DNA from: Clostridia bacterium
Lineage (GTDB): Bacteria; Bacillota; Clostridia; Oscillospirales; Butyricicoccaceae
Assembly: GCA_017408485.1 (NCBI GenBank)
Contig: JAFQUM010000040.1
Span: 1 to 61,494, forward strand
Length of the DNA: 61,494 bases
Direction of reading: 5' to 3'
The notes under the pieces are model-generated. The model searched no databases, was not told the DNA's origin, and worked only from the letters and a program-made list of their open reading frames with translations. Position numbers and translations under genes: made by a program. Positions 34,978 through 43,890 of this stretch are shown piece by piece. How positions within the stretch are numbered: the first letter of the stretch is position 1; each line of letters begins with the position of its first letter.

Positions 34978-36168
34978 TTACTTGCTTGCGATAGCTTCGG
35001 TATCCATTGCGATAACCAGCTCTTCGTTGGTGGGGATAACAAAGGTACGGACTGTTGCGCCTTCAGCGGTGATCTCAGCAAACTTGCCGCGAACATCGTT
35101 CTTTTCAGCGTCAACCTTAACGCCCATAAACTCCAGACCTTCGGTCATCTGCAGACGGAAGCCCTTGTCGTTTTCACCGACACCTGCGGTAAATACGATA
35201 GCATCAACACCGCCCATAGCAGCAGCGTATGCGCCGATGAACTTCTTGACAGAATAGATGAACATCTCGTTTGCCAGAGCTGCGCGCTCATTGCCTTCCT
35301 TAGCAGCGGCAGCGATATCACGGAAGTCAGAGGAAACACCGGAAACACCCAGCACACCGGACTTCTTGTTGAGGATGTTGAGAACTTCCTTAACGCTCAG
35401 GCCTTCGTTATCGCAGAGGGTCTCAACAATAGCGGGGTCGATGTTACCGGAACGGGTACCCATGGGCAGACCCTCCAGAGGAGTAAGACCCATTGTGGTG
35501 TCAACGCTTACACCGTGGTCAACAGCGGAGATGGAGGAGCCGTTGCCCAGATGGCAGGTGATGATGCGCAGATCCTTAACATCCTTGCCCATAGCCTTTG
35601 CGCACTGCTCAGAAACAAAGCGGTGAGAAGTGCCGTGGAAGCCGTAGCGGCGGATGCCGTACTTGGTGTAGTACTCATAGGGGATAGCATATATGTATGC
35701 CTTCTTGGGCATCTTTGCGTGGAAAGCGGTGTCAAATACTGCAACCTGAGGAACACCGGGCATAACTTCTTCACAAGCCTTGATACCTGTGAGGTTTGCG
35801 GGGTTGTGCAGAGGTGCAAGGGGGATGCACTCTTCGATTGCCTTCTTGCTCTCTTCGGTGATGAGAACGGACTCATAAAGCTTTTCGCCGCCGGAAACAA
35901 CGCGGTGACCAACAGCGTCGATCTCCTTCATTTCCTTGATAACGCCGCACTTAGCGTCAACAAGCATGCTTGTCAAAAAGCGGATAGCGTCAGAATGGTT
36001 CTGCATGGGGGTGTCACCCTCAAGCTTTTCGCCGTTAGCTTCATACTTATACTTGCCGTCGATACCGATTCTTTCGCAAAGACCCTTTGCTAAAACAGTG
36101 CCCTGAGGCATATCAAGAAGCTGATACTTAAGAGAGGAACTACCTGCGTTAATAACAAGAACTTTCAT
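34978..36168 (-). CDS. ackA: Acetate kinase
   Basis: This 396-residue enzyme makes ATP and acetate from acetyl phosphate. The N-terminal signature [19 protein letters not shown] and the second signature PNLTGI-like region (HNPANLTGI) are complete. So are [11 protein letters not shown], the adenine-binding [12 protein letters not shown] and the TAGVGEND segment. With pta it completes the fermentative acetate route, though the two genes are about 7 kb apart on opposite strands. Codon use is strongly biased. It has its own promoter at 36206-36234. Confidence 0.97.
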   Translation of the reverse strand: MKVLVINAGSSSLKYQLLDMPQGTVLAKGLCERIGIDGKYKYEANGEKLEGDTPMQNHSDAIRFLTSMLVDAKCGVIKEMKEIDAVGHRVVSGGEKLYESVLITEESKKAIEECIPLAPLHNPANLTGIKACEEVMPGVPQVAVFDTAFHAKMPKKAYIYAIPYEYYTKYGIRRYGFHGTSHRFVSEQCAKAMGKDVKDLRIITCHLGNGSSISAVDHGVSVDTTMGLTPLEGLPMGTRSGNIDPAIVETLCDNEGLSVKEVLNILNKKSGVLGVSGVSSDFRDIAAAAKEGNERAALANEMFIYSVKKFIGAYAAAMGGVDAIVFTAGVGENDKGFRLQMTEGLEFMGVKVDAEKNDVRGKFAEITAEGATVRTFVIPTNEELVIAMDTEAIASK

Positions 36169-36205
36169 TGTTTAACACTCCTAAATAAATATTTATAACA
36201 GATAC

Positions 36206-36234
36206 ATTCTACACCAAAAACCTTTTTTTTACAA
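36206..36234 (-). promoter_or_regulatory. Promoter of ackA
   Basis: On the minus strand TTGTAA (36234-36229) and TAGAAT (36211-36206) are 17 bases apart, 38 bases before the start codon. Confidence 0.75.
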
Positions 36235-36245
36235 GTCCAAAACTA

Positions 36246-36275
36246 AAAAAGAGAGTGCAAACACACTCTCTTTTT
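36246..36275. terminator. Terminator of the DHHW-MBOAT operon
   Basis: GAGAGTG (36251-36257) and CACTCTC (36264-36270) form the stem, with A and T runs on the two sides. Confidence 0.85.
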
Positions 36276-36291
36276 ATTGATTTTCTTAAAA

Positions 36292-37422
36292 TCAGAATAT
36301 CTGTACTTCAAAGCTGTTGTTAAGCAGTGTGGTGCTGAATAAAAACAGCACGTCTGCACCTTCAAAATTGATGGTGCCGTTGTCCACAAACATTTTAAAG
36401 ACTGCGCCGCCAAAGGTGCGGGGATCAACAACGGTGACTTTGGAATAACCCTCTGCAAAATAGGGAGAAAGGGAGCTTCCGAAGGAATCACGGAATATAA
36501 CAAGCTCCTTATCGGTGGTGGCATTGGGATTCTCAATAATAACGAGAGGAACCTTTGCACCGGAGAGGAACATGTTATAGGGGTCGTCACCTTGAGCGTT
36601 TTCAAGTACATAGAGGGGGATCTCCACCGCTGTACCTGTGCTGTAACTGTAAACCTTGAGATCCTTCTGGTAATCAGAGGTCATATAGATCAGCTCGTCT
36701 TTTTCAAAGCTGAGAGGGAACTGATATCCGTATACACCCTTGAATATTTTACCCAAAGAGTTTTCGGTGTACTTTGCGCTGAGCTCCACGCCCATCTTTT
36801 GAGCAATATGCTGAGCTATACCGAAAATGTTCTGCTGCTTCCAATGGGTGTCGGTGATATAATAATCACTGATATCAAGCTTTGAGAAAATGTCGATATA
36901 TTCACCGAAGCTCATATTCTCTTTCCAAAGACCTATCATTTCGTTATAGTCGATAGAGGGATATCCGTATTTGTCGGCAAGGAAATAGTTCTTGTCGGGT
37001 ACTACGGAGGTGTAGACCTTGTTTGCTTTATCTTTGATATATTTGTCGTAGATGGTGTTGAACTTTCCGGTAGCGCTGAGCACCTGATCCTTCTTTGTTT
37101 CAGTCTCAACCTTGGAGATAACACCGTCCTTATAGTAAAGGTCGTTTACGTCCATCTGCCCCATAATATTCAAAGCGGTAAATGCCTTGATGGCTCTGAA
37201 GGCATCGCGCATAGGAAATTGGTCAAGTGCATAGTCTTCAAAGCTATTCATAAATGTAGCATCGAGAATTGTATCGGCGCTGAGCTTAGGAAACTGATCC
37301 AAAGGACGTCTTTCTGCAACCGAATATTCATCGGCAGGCTTAAACCATGCAAAAAGAGACATAGCCGCCAAAACAGCCGCAAATAAAACGGATACTACTA
37401 TATTTTTTACTTTTGTTGTCAT
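36292..37422 (-). CDS. DHHW family protein (AlgX/AlgJ-like, SGNH-type)
   Basis: This 376-residue protein has an N-terminal membrane anchor (about residues 8-28) and an extracytoplasmic SGNH-type domain. The catalytic-like residues are the DTHW block (about residue 194) and RDSFGSSLSPYF (about 313). DHHW proteins are the partners of MBOAT transferases and are thought to place acetyl groups on surface polysaccharide outside the membrane. It lies 12 bases downstream of the MBOAT gene in the same operon. Confidence 0.87.
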   Translation of the reverse strand: MTTKVKNIVVSVLFAAVLAAMSLFAWFKPADEYSVAERRPLDQFPKLSADTILDATFMNSFEDYALDQFPMRDAFRAIKAFTALNIMGQMDVNDLYYKDGVISKVETETKKDQVLSATGKFNTIYDKYIKDKANKVYTSVVPDKNYFLADKYGYPSIDYNEMIGLWKENMSFGEYIDIFSKLDISDYYITDTHWKQQNIFGIAQHIAQKMGVELSAKYTENSLGKIFKGVYGYQFPLSFEKDELIYMTSDYQKDLKVYSYSTGTAVEIPLYVLENAQGDDPYNMFLSGAKVPLVIIENPNATTDKELVIFRDSFGSSLSPYFAEGYSKVTVVDPRTFGGAVFKMFVDNGTINFEGADVLFLFSTTLLNNSFEVQIF

Positions 37423-37434
37423 ATCGTCCCTCCT

Positions 37435-38841
37435 TTAGAAACGGAAATAGAGGAAGGGGTTAAAGCTTCCGTCTACAAGGAAAGCGGTAACTACTACAAG
37501 CAATACAAGCAAAACCACAGGCTCAAGGATGTTGATGACCTTTTCCATATATTTGTTGTTTCTTGCTTTTTCAACGGCACCCTTTACCACGGGTGTTGCG
37601 CCGATAAGTGCAAAGATAAGGATTATGCCATAGCTGCGCAGATAATAGATAAACTCTGCGCTGATGAGCTTATAGTCGCCTGCACCGAACATTGCGCCAA
37701 TATAGGAGATAGATTCCTTCATATCAACGCCGTTGAAGATAACAAAGCTGACCAGCATAATTATTGCGACATAAAGGTGCTGCAGCGCGCCAATCTTCTT
37801 GAGGTATTTGCCAATAAAGAACTTTTCAAGCATAAGGAATACTGCAAAATACAGGCCCCATACTATGAAGTTCCAGTCAGCGCCGTGCCAAAAGCCTGTG
37901 AGACCCCAAACCACAAGGGTGTTGAAGATCCATCTTCCTGTGCTTACACGGTTGCCGCCAAGGGGGATATAAACATAATCTCTGAACCAAGAGCCCAAAG
38001 ACATATGCCATCTTCTCCACCATTCGCTTACGCTCTTGGAGATAACGGGATAATTAAAGTTTTCACAGAAACTAAAGCCCAATATCTTTCCGATACCGAT
38101 AGCCATGTCACTGTAACCGCTAAAGTCAAAGTAGATATGCAGAACCAAGGAAAGAGCATAAAGCCAGAAGAAAAGAACGGACTTGTCGTTCGAGGCTTTG
38201 AAAATATCGCACAGCTCACCCAAAAGGTTTGCGATAAGTACCTTTTTGGACAGACCGATTATAAAACGGCGAATGCCCAGTGCGGCACCCTCAAAGGTGG
38301 TCTTTCTGTTCTCAAGCTGAATTGCAATGTCTTTATATCTGACGATGGGACCTGCAATAAGCTGGGGAAACATTGTAACATAGGCACCAAAGCTTACAAT
38401 GTTCTTTTGTGCGGGGGTATCTTTTCGGTATACGTCTACAACATAGCTGAGGATCTGGAAGGTATAGAAGCTGATACCGATGGGGAGGGCAATACGCAGC
38501 AGAGGAATGCTGAGTCCTGTTACCTTGTTAAAATTGTCAATAAAGAAGTCTGCATATTTAAAGTAACCAAGCATACCTAAACATACCGTTGTAGATACGA
38601 TCATGGGCAGACGCGCAAGCCATTTACCCTTATCGGCAAATCTTTCGGTTAAAAGACCCGATATCCAGCCGACAAGGATAGAAATTACCATAAATATAAT
38701 ATATCTAGGCTCTCCCCATCCGTAAAAAATCAGGCTTGTTAAAAGAATTGCGCCATTGCGCAACCTTTTAGGAAGCGCAAGGCACAATATTAAGGTTATG
38801 GGGAGAAAGAAGTATAAAAAGGTAATACTTGAAAAAAGCAT
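37435..38841 (-). CDS. MBOAT family O-acyltransferase (AlgI/DltB-like)
   Basis: This 468-residue polytopic membrane protein has the MBOAT histidine in GFWHGADWNFIVWG and the upstream FWRRWHMSLGSWFRDYVYIPLGG-type text (SEWWRRWHMSLGSWFRDYVY). It would carry acetyl groups from cytoplasmic acetyl-CoA across the membrane to the DHHW partner for O-acetylation of a surface glycan. It lies between the lipoprotein and DHHW genes. The polymer modified cannot be read from sequence. Confidence 0.93.
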   Translation of the reverse strand: MLFSSITFLYFFLPITLILCLALPKRLRNGAILLTSLIFYGWGEPRYIIFMVISILVGWISGLLTERFADKGKWLARLPMIVSTTVCLGMLGYFKYADFFIDNFNKVTGLSIPLLRIALPIGISFYTFQILSYVVDVYRKDTPAQKNIVSFGAYVTMFPQLIAGPIVRYKDIAIQLENRKTTFEGAALGIRRFIIGLSKKVLIANLLGELCDIFKASNDKSVLFFWLYALSLVLHIYFDFSGYSDMAIGIGKILGFSFCENFNYPVISKSVSEWWRRWHMSLGSWFRDYVYIPLGGNRVSTGRWIFNTLVVWGLTGFWHGADWNFIVWGLYFAVFLMLEKFFIGKYLKKIGALQHLYVAIIMLVSFVIFNGVDMKESISYIGAMFGAGDYKLISAEFIYYLRSYGIILIFALIGATPVVKGAVEKARNNKYMEKVINILEPVVLLVLLVVVTAFLVDGSFNPFLYFRF

Positions 38842-38881
38842 ATTTTACACTCTTTCTTTATTGTGGTTTTGCAGGGTAATA

Positions 38882-39502
38882 TCAGCCGATAGCAACAGGT
38901 GCATCAAAGAGAACCTTGATGGAATCTGCGGAATAAGCCTGACCGATTGCATCAACAAAAACGCCCATAGCGTCGTTGATACCGCGGATAGCAATAAGGT
39001 TTGCGTTACCGATCTGAACAATGTAGAGTCTTTCGGGGAAACCGCAATCCCAATGAGCAGAGGTGTAAGACTCCTCGATAGCCTTTGCAGAAGCCTCAAG
39101 ATCAGCTGCGTTTGCGTAGTGAACAGCGATAGCGGCAAAGTTGTTAACGATCATGCCGTGCATAATAGATGCAGCATTGTCAATCTTGGAAACTTCGGAT
39201 TCGGGAATCATGTAGGGGAACTGGAAAGCAGCGGGATCCTTAACAAGACCTGCACCGCCCATTACGTTGTTTTCAGCGTCGCCGCCGCCAACAAAGAAAC
39301 GGTTGTCCTCGGGAACCTTGTTCCAGATGTTGTTGAGGATGTCGATGGGAGCATCGGTAACGTCCTTAAGGCCTGCGGGTGCGTCGGTGTTGTCTTCTGT
39401 CTTGTCGTTGTTTGAGCCCTTGTCTTCTTCCTTGCTTTCACTGCAAGCGACAAAGGTGAGCATCATTACGAGTGCGAGGATGAGAGCTAAAAGTTTTTTC
39501 AT
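38882..39502 (-). CDS. DUF4358-like lipoprotein of the acetylation operon
   Basis: This 206-residue protein has a lipoprotein signal peptide (MKKLLALILALVMMLTFVAC, lipidation Cys at residue 20). An acidic linker with EEDKGSNNDKTEDNTDAP follows, then a compact domain similar to DUF4358. That family often accompanies MBOAT-DHHW pairs in Clostridia. It is the first gene of the operon, with AAAGGAG upstream. Its role is unknown; a surface accessory subunit is the natural inference. Confidence 0.8.
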   Translation of the reverse strand: MKKLLALILALVMMLTFVACSESKEEDKGSNNDKTEDNTDAPAGLKDVTDAPIDILNNIWNKVPEDNRFFVGGGDAENNVMGGAGLVKDPAAFQFPYMIPESEVSKIDNAASIMHGMIVNNFAAIAVHYANAADLEASAKAIEESYTSAHWDCGFPERLYIVQIGNANLIAIRGINDAMGVFVDAIGQAYSADSIKVLFDAPVAIG

Positions 39503-39656
39503 TTTTGGTTCTCCTTTTTGTTTTTATTTTTTATAATTTTGAACACATTTTTGTGCGGTTTTCGTGCCGCCGGAATATAAGACTTTGAGTTGCGTAAAAA
39601 AGTTCCCGAAAAATCGAAAAAATTTTTAAAATGCCCAAAAATCCCACTAAATATAT

Positions 39657-39685
39657 ATTTTACCAAATTATATAGAGTCCGTCAA
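39657..39685 (-). promoter_or_regulatory. Promoter of the lipoprotein-MBOAT-DHHW operon
   Basis: On the minus strand TTGACG (39685-39680) and TAAAAT (39662-39657) are 17 bases apart. The 385-base gap between the lipoprotein gene and the TM1266-type gene holds this promoter, the divergent hyd promoter and the hyd leader. The stretch 39503-39650 is AT-rich, and nothing else was recognised in it. Confidence 0.75.
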
Positions 39686-39724
39686 TAGTTGTAGCAAAGC
39701 CATGGAAAAGAACAGGCTTTATTA

Positions 39725-39753
39725 TTGACTTTTTTCCCGTTTGATTGTATTAT
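39725..39753 (+). promoter_or_regulatory. Promoter of the hydEGF maturation operon
   Basis: TTGACT (39725-39730) and TATTAT (39748-39753) are 17 bases apart. A transcript would start near 39760 and carry a leader of about 128 bases. A shifted TATAAT at 39751 gives a less likely 20-base spacer. Confidence 0.75.
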
Positions 39754-39759
39754 AATGAC

Positions 39760-39868
39760 ATAAAACGATCCTGACATAAAGGTTTGTTCCTGAGTGAAAG
39801 GCTGCGATATAAAGTATTTTTATGCTTATGGGATAGTCGCGCCCTTTTATCGGGTGGCGGCTTTTTTG
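39760..39868 (+). promoter_or_regulatory. Structured leader with terminator upstream of the hydEGF operon
   Basis: GCGA (39804-39807) can pair with TCGC (39837-39840), enclosing a bulged hairpin (ATAA and GTAT pairing with ATGC and TTAT, 39809-39829). The same TCGC also belongs to a terminator stem, CGCGCCC (39838-39844) with GGGTGGCG (39852-39859), followed by CTTTTTT. The two folds exclude each other, as in riboswitches and other attenuators. No known class was recognised. The leader lies directly before the ribosome binding site AAGGGAG. Confidence 0.6.
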
Positions 39869-39887
39869 TTTTGAAGGGAGAAATAAT

Positions 39888-40151
39888 ATGGAAACAAGAG
39901 TTGCCGTTATGGGCATCATAGTGGAGGAGTTCGGCTCGGCAGAGCTGCTTAACGCTCTGCTTCACGAATACGGAAGGTGGATCATCGGAAGAATGGGTGT
40001 TCCATACCGTGAAAAAGGCATCAATATAGTAAGTATTGCCATAGATGCGCCGCAGGATACAATTTCCGCACTCAGCGGCAAGATAGGCAAGCTGCCCGGT
40101 GTCAGCGTAAAGACGGCATATTCAAATGTAACAGGAAAAACCAATGGATAA
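39888..40151 (+). CDS. TM1266-type iron-only hydrogenase system regulator
   Basis: This 87-residue protein has the ferredoxin-like small fold of the TM1266 family: METRVAVMGIIVEE, a central segment GRMGVPYREKGINIVSIAIDAP, and a C-terminal LSGKIGKLPGVSVKTAYS. The layout resembles a NikR/ACT-type ligand-binding domain without a DNA-binding part. It is found with hydE, hydF and hydG in many anaerobes and is presumed to regulate or aid hydrogenase maturation. It overlaps hydE by eight bases. Confidence 0.88.
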   Translation: METRVAVMGIIVEEFGSAELLNALLHEYGRWIIGRMGVPYREKGINIVSIAIDAPQDTISALSGKIGKLPGVSVKTAYSNVTGKTNG

Positions 40152-41187
40152 TCTTATAGAAAAGCTTGAAAAAACACGCAGTCTGACTCTCGGTGAATAC
40201 AAAGCGTTGATTGACGCTTTCTGCCCCGAGCTTGCAAAGGTATTGGCTGAAAAGGCAGATGCGGTGCGCCGCCGTGTTTACGGCAACAAGGTGTTTATCC
40301 GCGGACTTATTGAGGTCAGCAACATATGCAAAAACGATTGCTTTTATTGCGGCATCCGTGCAAGCAATAAAAAATGCGACCGATATCGCATATCAGCCGA
40401 TGAGATACTTGAATGCGCCCGAGAAGGGTATAAGCTGGGCTTTAGAACCTTTGTGCTTCAGGGCGGAGAGGACGGATATTTCACCGATGAGCGCGTAGAA
40501 GACATAATCAAGCGTATCAAAGCAGAAATGCCCGATTGTGCTGTCACACTTTCCTTGGGCGAGCGTAGCAAAGATAGCTATCAAAGGCTGTTTGACGCAG
40601 GCGCAGACCGATATCTGCTCCGTCACGAAACGGCGGACAGCGGGCATTACGGCAAGCTTCACCCAAGTGAACTGAGCCTTGAAAACCGAATGAATTGCCT
40701 TCGCGCCTTGCGTGAGATAGGCTATCAGGTGGGTTGCGGCTTTATGGTGGGCTCGCCCTATCAGACCAATGAGCATATTGCCAAGGATCTGAAGTTTATC
40801 GAGGAGTTTCAGCCCGATATGTGCGGCATAGGCCCCTTTATTCCACACAAGGATACCCCCTTCGCCGAGTTTTCAGCGGGCACAGCGGAGTTTACCTGCT
40901 ATCTGCTCAGCATAGTCAGGCTTATCTGCCCCGAGGTGCTGCTTCCCGCCACCACCGCTTTGGGCAGTATAAAAGAGGGCGGCAGAGAGGAAGGCTCGCA
41001 AGCAGGCGCAAATGTTGTAATGCCAAATCTTTCGCCCAAAAGCGTAAGAGAAAAATATATGCTCTATAATAACAAGCTGTCAAGCGGAGACGAAGCCGCC
41101 GAGGCAGTGAGAGAATTAGATAAAAAAATAAGATCTGTGGGCTACGAGATAGTGACCGACAGAGGCGATAGAAGAAAGGAAAAGTAA
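40144..41187 (+). CDS. hydE: [FeFe] hydrogenase H-cluster radical SAM maturase HydE
   Basis: This 347-residue radical SAM enzyme has the cluster motif C62-x3-C66-x2-C69 (ICKNDCFYCG). GGED and other TIM-barrel motifs follow (VLQGGEDGYFTDE; MVGSPYQT). HydE works with HydG and HydF to build the diiron subcluster of [FeFe] hydrogenase. Second gene of the hyd operon, followed two bases later by hydG. Confidence 0.95.
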   Translation: MDNLIEKLEKTRSLTLGEYKALIDAFCPELAKVLAEKADAVRRRVYGNKVFIRGLIEVSNICKNDCFYCGIRASNKKCDRYRISADEILECAREGYKLGFRTFVLQGGEDGYFTDERVEDIIKRIKAEMPDCAVTLSLGERSKDSYQRLFDAGADRYLLRHETADSGHYGKLHPSELSLENRMNCLRALREIGYQVGCGFMVGSPYQTNEHIAKDLKFIEEFQPDMCGIGPFIPHKDTPFAEFSAGTAEFTCYLLSIVRLICPEVLLPATTALGSIKEGGREEGSQAGANVVMPNLSPKSVREKYMLYNNKLSSGDEAAEAVRELDKKIRSVGYEIVTDRGDRRKEK

Positions 41188-41189
41188 AA

Positions 41190-42638
41190 ATGGCAAAGTA
41201 TGATCCCAAATCAATGAAGGCTGAGGAGTTTATCAACCACGAAGAGATTCTTGAAACCCTCAAATATGCCGAAGAAAACAAGAACAACCTTGCACTCATC
41301 GAAGAACTGCTTGAAAAGGCACGCCCCAAAAAGCAGGGCAACGGTTGTGTTTGCAGCGGTCTGACTCATAGAGAAGCATCGGTGCTTTTGGCTTGCGATA
41401 TTCCCGAGGTCACCGAAAAGATATATAAGATAGCCGAGGAGATAAAGCTTGCATTCTACGGCAATCGCATAGTTATGTTTGCACCCTTGTATCTTTCCAA
41501 CTATTGCATCAACGGCTGTGTTTATTGCCCCTATCACGCTAAGAACAAGCACATTTGCCGCAAAAAGCTGACTCAGGAGGAGATCAAGGCAGAGGTCATC
41601 GCATTGCAGGATATGGGTCACAAGCGCCTCGCCATTGAAGCGGGTGAAGACCCCAAAAACAACCCCATCGAATATATTCTTGAAAGCATCAAGACCATCT
41701 ATTCCATAAATCACAAAAACGGCGCTATTCGCCGCGTCAATGTAAACATCGCCGCAACCACAGTAGAAAACTACCGCAAGCTGAAAGAAGCGGGCATCGG
41801 TACATATATTCTGTTCCAGGAGACCTACCATAAGGAAAGCTATCTGCAGCTTCATCCCACAGGCCCCAAGCACGATTATGACTATCACACCGAGGCAATG
41901 GACAGAGCAATGCAGGGAGGTATCGACGATGTAGGTCTTGGCGTTCTGTTCGGTCTTGAGCTTTATAAGTATGAGTTTGCAGGTCTGCTGATGCACGCCG
42001 AGCATCTTGAAGCGGCTTTTGGTGTTGGACCTCACACTATCTCCGTACCCCGCATCAAGCATGCGGATGATATCGACCCCGATGTATTTGACAACTCCAT
42101 TCCTGATGAGACCTTTATGAAGATAATTGCCTGCATCCGATTGGCAGTACCCTATACCGGAATGATCATCTCCACCCGTGAGTCTGAAAAGGTTCGCGGT
42201 GAGGCTCTCAATTACGGCATTTCCCAGATAAGCGGCGCTTCCCGTACCTCAGTCGGCGGTTACACCGAAGAAGAGAGACCCCACGACAGCGAGCAGTTTG
42301 ACGTTTCCGATCAGCGCACCCTTGACGAGGTGGTCCGTTGGCTGATGGAAAAGGGCCACATTCCTTCCTTCTGCACCGCTTGCTACCGCGAAGGCAGAAC
42401 GGGTGACCGCTTTATGAGTCTGTGCAAGACGGGACAGATACTCAACTGCTGCCATCCCAATGCGCTGATGACCTTGTCCGAGTATCTTGAAGACTATGCA
42501 AGCGAAGAGACCAAGAAGATAGGCTACAAGATGGTTGAGGAGGAGCTGAAAAAGGTTCCCACCGAAAAAACGAGAAAGATAGCGGAAGATAATATCAAGG
42601 CGATACGCGACAGCAACCGCCGCGATTTCAGATTCTAA
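41190..42638 (+). CDS. hydG: [FeFe] hydrogenase H-cluster radical SAM maturase HydG (tyrosine lyase)
   Basis: This 482-residue radical SAM enzyme has C106-x3-C110-x2-C113 (NYCINGCVYCPYH). A C-terminal domain holds the auxiliary-cluster cysteines in CTACYREGRTGDRF and CKTGQILNCC. HydG cleaves tyrosine to CO and cyanide, which end up on the hydrogenase diiron centre. It is set tightly between hydE and hydF. Confidence 0.96.
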   Translation: MAKYDPKSMKAEEFINHEEILETLKYAEENKNNLALIEELLEKARPKKQGNGCVCSGLTHREASVLLACDIPEVTEKIYKIAEEIKLAFYGNRIVMFAPLYLSNYCINGCVYCPYHAKNKHICRKKLTQEEIKAEVIALQDMGHKRLAIEAGEDPKNNPIEYILESIKTIYSINHKNGAIRRVNVNIAATTVENYRKLKEAGIGTYILFQETYHKESYLQLHPTGPKHDYDYHTEAMDRAMQGGIDDVGLGVLFGLELYKYEFAGLLMHAEHLEAAFGVGPHTISVPRIKHADDIDPDVFDNSIPDETFMKIIACIRLAVPYTGMIISTRESEKVRGEALNYGISQISGASRTSVGGYTEEERPHDSEQFDVSDQRTLDEVVRWLMEKGHIPSFCTACYREGRTGDRFMSLCKTGQILNCCHPNALMTLSEYLEDYASEETKKIGYKMVEEELKKVPTEKTRKIAEDNIKAIRDSNRRDFRF

Positions 42639-42649
42639 GGAGTATTAAT

Positions 42650-43840
42650 ATGAGTCTTAACTCTACCGCTTCCGCAGAGCGTGTGCATATCGGATTTTTC
42701 GGTATGCGTAATGCGGGCAAATCAAGCCTTGTCAATGCGGTAACCGGTCAGCAGATAGCCCTTGTTTCCGATGTAAAGGGAACCACCACCGACCCTGTAA
42801 AAAAGGCTATGGAGCTGCTCCCCTTAGGCCCCGTTGTCATCATCGACACCCCCGGCCTTGACGATGAGGGAGAGCTTGGCGTAATGCGCGTAAAGACCGC
42901 AAAGCGGGTCATCAACTACACCGATATCGCGGTGCTTGTAGTGGATGCCGAGGCGGGTCTTTCCTCCCTTGATAAAGAGCTGATTGAAATATTCAAGGCA
43001 AAAGAGATACCCTTCTTGACGGTATATAACAAATGCGACATTAAAATGCTTGATGGCGAAATATGCGTCAGCGCCAAAACCGGCGAGGGAATAGCCGAGC
43101 TTAAAGAGCTGATCGCAAAAAAAGCCCAAAGACCTGAAAATCAAAAGCGGGTGGTAGGTGACCTGATCGATAAAAATGACCTTATCGTGCTTGTCACCCC
43201 AATTGATGAGTCTGCACCAAAGGGAAGAATTATTCTGCCTCAGCAGCAGACCATCCGCGATATACTTGACAGCGGCGCCATAGCCGTAGTCACCAAGGAT
43301 ACCGAGCTTGCGGAGACACTAAGCTCCCTCGGCAAAAAGCCAAAGATGGTCATCACCGATTCTCAGGCGTTTGGAAGAGTGTCAAAGATAGTGCCGCAGG
43401 ATATAACCTTGACCTCTTTTTCCATCTTGTTCGTGAGATATAAGGGCGACCTTAATTTTGCCGCCCGCGGCGCCGCAATGCTGGATAAGCTGAAGAACGG
43501 GGATAAGATACTTATCTCCGAGGGCTGCACCCATCACCGCCAATGCGGAGATATCGGCACAGTCAAGCTGCCCGCCCTTATTAAAAAGCACACGGGCGGT
43601 GCGGATATAAAGATAGATTTCACCAGCGGCGGCGAGTTTCCCGAGGATGTAAGCGGCTATGCCCTTATCATCCATTGCGGCGGATGTATGCTCAACGAGC
43701 GGGAAATGTCCTACCGCACCCGCAGTGCTAAGGATGCAGGCGTGCCCATGACCAACTACGGCGTGGCAATTGCCCATATGAACGGCATACTCAAGCGCAG
43801 CTTAGCACCCTTTCCCGACGCATTGAAAGAATTGGAATAA
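42650..43840 (+). CDS. hydF: [FeFe] hydrogenase maturation GTPase HydF
   Basis: This 396-residue scaffold protein has an N-terminal GTPase with the P-loop GMRNAGKS (18-25), DTPGLDD and NKCD. A dimerisation domain follows. The C-terminal Fe-S domain carries the CxH...CxxC arrangement (GCTHHRQCG and HCGGCMLNE). HydF receives the diiron precursor and hands it to apo-hydrogenase. It is the last gene of the operon; a terminator follows one base later. No hydA structural gene lies in the window. Confidence 0.96.
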   Translation: MSLNSTASAERVHIGFFGMRNAGKSSLVNAVTGQQIALVSDVKGTTTDPVKKAMELLPLGPVVIIDTPGLDDEGELGVMRVKTAKRVINYTDIAVLVVDAEAGLSSLDKELIEIFKAKEIPFLTVYNKCDIKMLDGEICVSAKTGEGIAELKELIAKKAQRPENQKRVVGDLIDKNDLIVLVTPIDESAPKGRIILPQQQTIRDILDSGAIAVVTKDTELAETLSSLGKKPKMVITDSQAFGRVSKIVPQDITLTSFSILFVRYKGDLNFAARGAAMLDKLKNGDKILISEGCTHHRQCGDIGTVKLPALIKKHTGGADIKIDFTSGGEFPEDVSGYALIIHCGGCMLNEREMSYRTRSAKDAGVPMTNYGVAIAHMNGILKRSLAPFPDALKELE

Positions 43841-43875
43841 AAAAGACCTGATGCTTTTGGCATCAGGTCTTTTTT
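43841..43875. terminator. Bidirectional terminator, hydF / nitrilase
   Basis: AAAAGACCTGATG (43841-43853) pairs with CATCAGGTCTTTT (43861-43873). Confidence 0.9.
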
Positions 43876-43890
43876 GTCGATATAATGAAA

